From Candidatus Omnitrophota bacterium (GTDB lineage: Bacteria > Omnitrophota > Gorgyraeia > JAFGHF01): 9,239 bases of DNA. The DNA is taken from the NCBI GenBank assembly GCA_024543015.1, contig JAMXCY010000029.1, positions 1 to 9,239 on the forward strand. Reading direction: 5' to 3'. Numbering within the stretch: the first letter of the stretch is position 1; every line of letters starts with the position of its first letter. The notes beneath the pieces were generated by a model that saw nothing but the letters and a program-made list of their open reading frames with translations, was not told the DNA's origin and ran no database searches. This document shows positions 7,075 to 9,239 of this stretch, in pieces. A program made the translations under genes and the position numbers.

Positions 7075-7656
7075 TTAGCAATATAGCTTTTTTCTTAAAA
7101 TATATTTTCTAACTTCTTCGGGTACAAGATACTGAATAGATTTTTTCAATCTAATGCGCTTACGAATGTCTGTAGATGAAATATCGAAAGCAGTAATACT
7201 GATTGACTGCATGTTTTTATGTAATCTTTTAATCACAAAACCCGGTCTTTGGGCAATTACAAATTTGCAGGACTTACTTAGTTTAGCGATATCCTTCCAT
7301 GTAGAAAACTCCCTCAAAAAATCAGAACCCACAATAAAATATAAATTTCTATGGGCATAAATAGATTTAAATGCCCTTACTGTTTCTATAGAATAAGATA
7401 AACCTCCGCGCCTAATTTCTAAATCGGAAACTTTAAAGACGGGGTTAGACTTAATTGCTAAGGCAATCATCCGGTATCTCTGATCTGCCGGGAGAAGTTC
7501 CTCGGTGCTTTTATGTGGAGGAAGATTTGTGGGGACAAAAATTACTTTTTCTAAACCGAGAAGTTCTGCGCTTTCCTTGGCCAAAGCCAGATGACCCAGA
7601 TGGATGGGATTAAAAGTACCGCCCAATATACCGATTCGTCTTCGCTTTTTGATCAT
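7075..7656 (-). CDS. nadD: Nicotinate-nucleotide adenylyltransferase
   Basis: NadD transfers AMP from ATP to nicotinate mononucleotide, giving deamido-NAD in NAD synthesis. At 193 residues it has normal length. The nucleotidyltransferase motif GGTFNPIHLGH is at residues 12-22. VPTNLPPHKS (41-50), the FIVGSDFLREFSTWKD segment (107-122) and the ISSTDIR motif (159-165) are all typical. In the third segment the common GAD appears as GSD. The ATG shares a base with the proA stop (TAATG), so translation is probably coupled to proA. rsfS follows after 84 bases with a possible promoter of its own. No break or missing catalytic residue was seen. Confidence 0.96.
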   Translation of the reverse strand: MIKKRRRIGILGGTFNPIHLGHLALAKESAELLGLEKVIFVPTNLPPHKSTEELLPADQRYRMIALAIKSNPVFKVSDLEIRRGGLSYSIETVRAFKSIYAHRNLYFIVGSDFLREFSTWKDIAKLSKSCKFVIAQRPGFVIKRLHKNMQSISITAFDISSTDIRKRIRLKKSIQYLVPEEVRKYILRKKLYC

Positions 7657-7658
7657 TA
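7654..7658 (-). other. proA-nadD stop/start overlap (TAATG)
   Basis: The proA stop TAA (7656-7658) and the nadD ATG (7654-7656) share one base, the same arrangement as at argS-mfd. A purine-rich AGGGGCAG lies 11 bases before the ATG, somewhat far for a Shine-Dalgarno site, so reinitiation by ribosomes leaving proA is likely. Confidence 0.65.
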
Positions 7659-8939
7659 AGTTCGGATCTGCCCCTGGCCGAATATTTCGTATTTGTAAGT
7701 AGTTAATTCTTCTAGCGCCATAGGCCCCCGGGCATGTAGTTTATCGGTGCTAATACCTATCTCTGCACCCAAACCAAATTCATAACCATCGGTAAACCGT
7801 GTGGAGGCATTAACATAAACACAAGCGCTATCCACTAACTTCAAGAATCTCTTTGCCTTGGTGCGATTCTCAGTAATTATTGCTTCAGAATGCCCGGAAC
7901 CATAGTGATTTATATGCTCGACAGCTTCTTCTAAATTGCTGAGGACCTTTACCGATAAAATTAAGTCCAGATATTCTGTCTGCCAATCAAATTCTTTGGC
8001 CTTTTTAATTGCACTCGCTGCGCTCGCTGCGCTCGCTACGCTCGCTATTTTGACTGTTTTAGCACAGCCTCGAATTTCTACTCCAGCGGTTTGCAATTCT
8101 TTTAGCATTGATGGCAAAAATTTCTTAGCTATAGTTTGATGAACCAAAAGTGTTTCCATAGCATTGCAGACACCTGGGCGCTGTACTTTAGCATTAAAAA
8201 CTACCTTCTTTGCTAAAGCAAGGTTTGCCTGGTTGTCCACGTAAATATGGCAGATACCTTTATAATGCTTAATTACCGGAATTCTGGAGTTCTTACTCAC
8301 TCTCCTGATTAGGCCTTCTCCGCCTCGCGGCATCACTAAATCGATCAGGCCTTCTAAACCCAGCAAGACATCTACCGCCTTCCTGTCCGTAATTTTCAAT
8401 AGATTAGCTGCGCCCGCAGGTAGTCCATATTTCTTTAAGGACCTACTCAATGTCTTAAAAATGGCTAAATTGGAATTAATTGCCTCTTTTCCTCCCCGCA
8501 GGATTATGGCATTACCCGACTTTAAGCAAAGACCGACAGTGTCGCTTGTAACATTGGGACGAGACTCATAGATAACGGCAATTAGACCTATAGGAACCCT
8601 TACCTTTTTGATTAATAAACCATTTGGCCTCCGGAAACTTTTGATTATCTTGCCTACAGGATCTTCTAAGCGAGCGATATTCTTCAGCGATTCAGCCATT
8701 TGAGCTATACGCTTCTCGCTAAGCGTTAATCTATCCACAAGGCTTAACTTAAGATTTCTTTTTTGTGCTTGATCCAGGTCCTTTTGATTGGCCCGGATTA
8801 AGCTTTGGCTATTCTTGATTAATTCTTGAGCCATAGAAATCAACAGCTTATTCTTAGTTTTTGAGGGCAGAAGAGGTAGGAGCCTTGAGGCCTCTTTGGC
8901 CTGCTCTGCTATTTTAGTAATCTCTCGTTTAATGTCCAT
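7656..8939 (-). CDS. proA: Gamma-glutamyl phosphate reductase
   Basis: ProA reduces glutamyl-5-phosphate with NADPH to glutamate semialdehyde, the second step of proline synthesis. The protein is 427 residues, about ten more than usual. Family marks are PIGLIAVIYESRPNVTSDT (116-134), LKSGNAIILRGG (139-150), VMPRGGEGLI (202-211), the catalytic segment KVQRPGVCNAMETLL with Cys258 (251-265), DWQTEYLDLILSVKV (318-332), HINHYGSGHSEAI (342-354) and VNASTRFTDGYEFGLGAEIG (376-395). The extra length comes from an Ala-Ser-rich stretch at residues 299-310, encoded by a tandem repeat in a loop between the catalytic segment and DWQTEYLD. The ATG lies two bases after the proB stop, with no strong Shine-Dalgarno site, so translation is likely coupled to proB. 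All catalytic marks are intact, so the enzyme is probably active. Confidence 0.97.
   Translation of the reverse strand: MDIKREITKIAEQAKEASRLLPLLPSKTKNKLLISMAQELIKNSQSLIRANQKDLDQAQKRNLKLSLVDRLTLSEKRIAQMAESLKNIARLEDPVGKIIKSFRRPNGLLIKKVRVPIGLIAVIYESRPNVTSDTVGLCLKSGNAIILRGGKEAINSNLAIFKTLSRSLKKYGLPAGAANLLKITDRKAVDVLLGLEGLIDLVMPRGGEGLIRRVSKNSRIPVIKHYKGICHIYVDNQANLALAKKVVFNAKVQRPGVCNAMETLLVHQTIAKKFLPSMLKELQTAGVEIRGCAKTVKIASVASAASAASAIKKAKEFDWQTEYLDLILSVKVLSNLEEAVEHINHYGSGHSEAIITENRTKAKRFLKLVDSACVYVNASTRFTDGYEFGLGAEIGISTDKLHARGPMALEELTTYKYEIFGQGQIRT
8011..8046 (-). repeat. Four 9-base tandem units inside proA (Ala-Ser-rich insert)
   Basis: On the minus strand the units read AGCGAGCGT, AGCGAGCGC, AGCGAGCGC and AGCGAGTGC, head to tail. 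They are 26/36 (72%) G+C in an AT-rich gene. A 9-base period keeps the frame and gives Ala-Ser-Val followed by three Ala-Ser-Ala triplets at ProA residues 299-310. The stretch falls where other ProA proteins have a variable surface loop. Confidence 0.9.
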
Positions 8940-8941
8940 TT

Positions 8942-9239
8942 TTAAAGGATTGTTAAGTTGTCCCGATGAATTACTTCATCGTAATACTTATAGCCTAATA
9001 TCGCTTTGATTTGGTCTGTCTTTTGCCCTTTTATTTTAGTCAACTCCTGCGAAGAATAGCCTGTTAGGCCACGCGCAAATTCTTGATTTTCTGCATCCCG
9101 AATACTTACCGTGTCCCCCACAGCAAAAGCGCCCCGTAGTTTAACTATACCCTTGGGAAGCAGGCTTTTTTTCTTTAAAACTAATGCTTGTTTTGCTCCT
9201 TTATCCACAAATACAAGGCCGGCAACCTTAGCGCTAAAA
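8942..9239 (-). CDS. proB: Glutamate 5-kinase, C-terminal PUA domain (5' end outside window)
   Basis: Ninety-nine codons are visible, including the stop at 8942-8944, and the reading frame runs off the right edge. The sequence is the PUA domain that ends many ProB proteins: VDKGAKQAL, KSLLPKGIVKLRGAFAVGD, ARGLTGYSSQELTKIKG and the very conserved LGYKYYDEVIHRDNL near the end. ProB phosphorylates glutamate for proline synthesis. Its amino acid kinase domain, which carries catalysis and proline feedback, would lie beyond the window. The GTG at 9206-9208 is an internal valine, not a start, because the family sequence continues upstream of it (FSAKVAGLVFVDKGAK). proA begins two bases after the stop, the usual proBA order. 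Confidence 0.93.
   Translation of the reverse strand, partial: FSAKVAGLVFVDKGAKQALVLKKKSLLPKGIVKLRGAFAVGDTVSIRDAENQEFARGLTGYSSQELTKIKGQKTDQIKAILGYKYYDEVIHRDNLTIL

Noticed and set aside
7936..8139. A plus-strand reading frame with Leu-Ala repeats
   Set aside because: It is the antisense shadow of the tandem repeat inside proA and has no independent support.

Overview
All genes in this window lie on the minus strand, so transcription runs from the right edge to the left. In that order they are: the end of proB (glutamate 5-kinase), proA, nadD, rsfS, a soluble GAF-HD-GYP protein, a membrane HAMP-GAF-HD-GYP protein, argS, an unusually short mfd, and the start of a SurA-like periplasmic chaperone. 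Genes abut or overlap at nearly every junction. The only real gap is 84 bases between nadD and rsfS, and it holds a plausible sigma70-type promoter. No tRNA, rRNA, CRISPR array, transposase, phage gene or convincing terminator was seen.

The DNA is moderately AT-rich. The exported SurA-type protein implies a Gram-negative envelope with an outer membrane. The mix of a proBA-nadD-rsfS string with argS, mfd and a SurA-like gene, the weak ribosome-binding sites and the tight packing resemble genomes of uncultivated bacteria such as Candidatus Omnitrophota. That assignment is an impression from gene order and sequence style, not a search result.

Right part (about 7075-9239): proline biosynthesis (ProB C-terminal PUA domain, ProA) coupled to NAD synthesis (NadD). 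ProA carries a 36-base GC-rich tandem repeat, read as four Ala-Ser-rich triplets in a loop. Middle part (about 4002-7064): a promoter, the ribosome-silencing factor RsfS, and two neighbouring GAF/HD-GYP proteins that probably act in cyclic-dinucleotide signalling. One is cytosolic with a degenerate GYP motif. The other is membrane-anchored with an intact motif. Left part (1-3994): arginyl-tRNA synthetase, the short Mfd and the SurA-like protein.

Two points deserve most attention. Mfd is only 630 residues, against roughly 1100 or more in the usual family. It keeps a UvrA-binding-like segment, the RNA polymerase-interaction domain and the translocase, but has no D1a, no D3 and no C-terminal autoinhibitory D7. 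Its ends are fixed by overlapping neighbours, so it is not an obvious assembly fragment. Second, the conserved N-terminus of RsfS has no ATG, GTG or TTG in frame ahead of it, which suggests an AUA start or a small frameshift.
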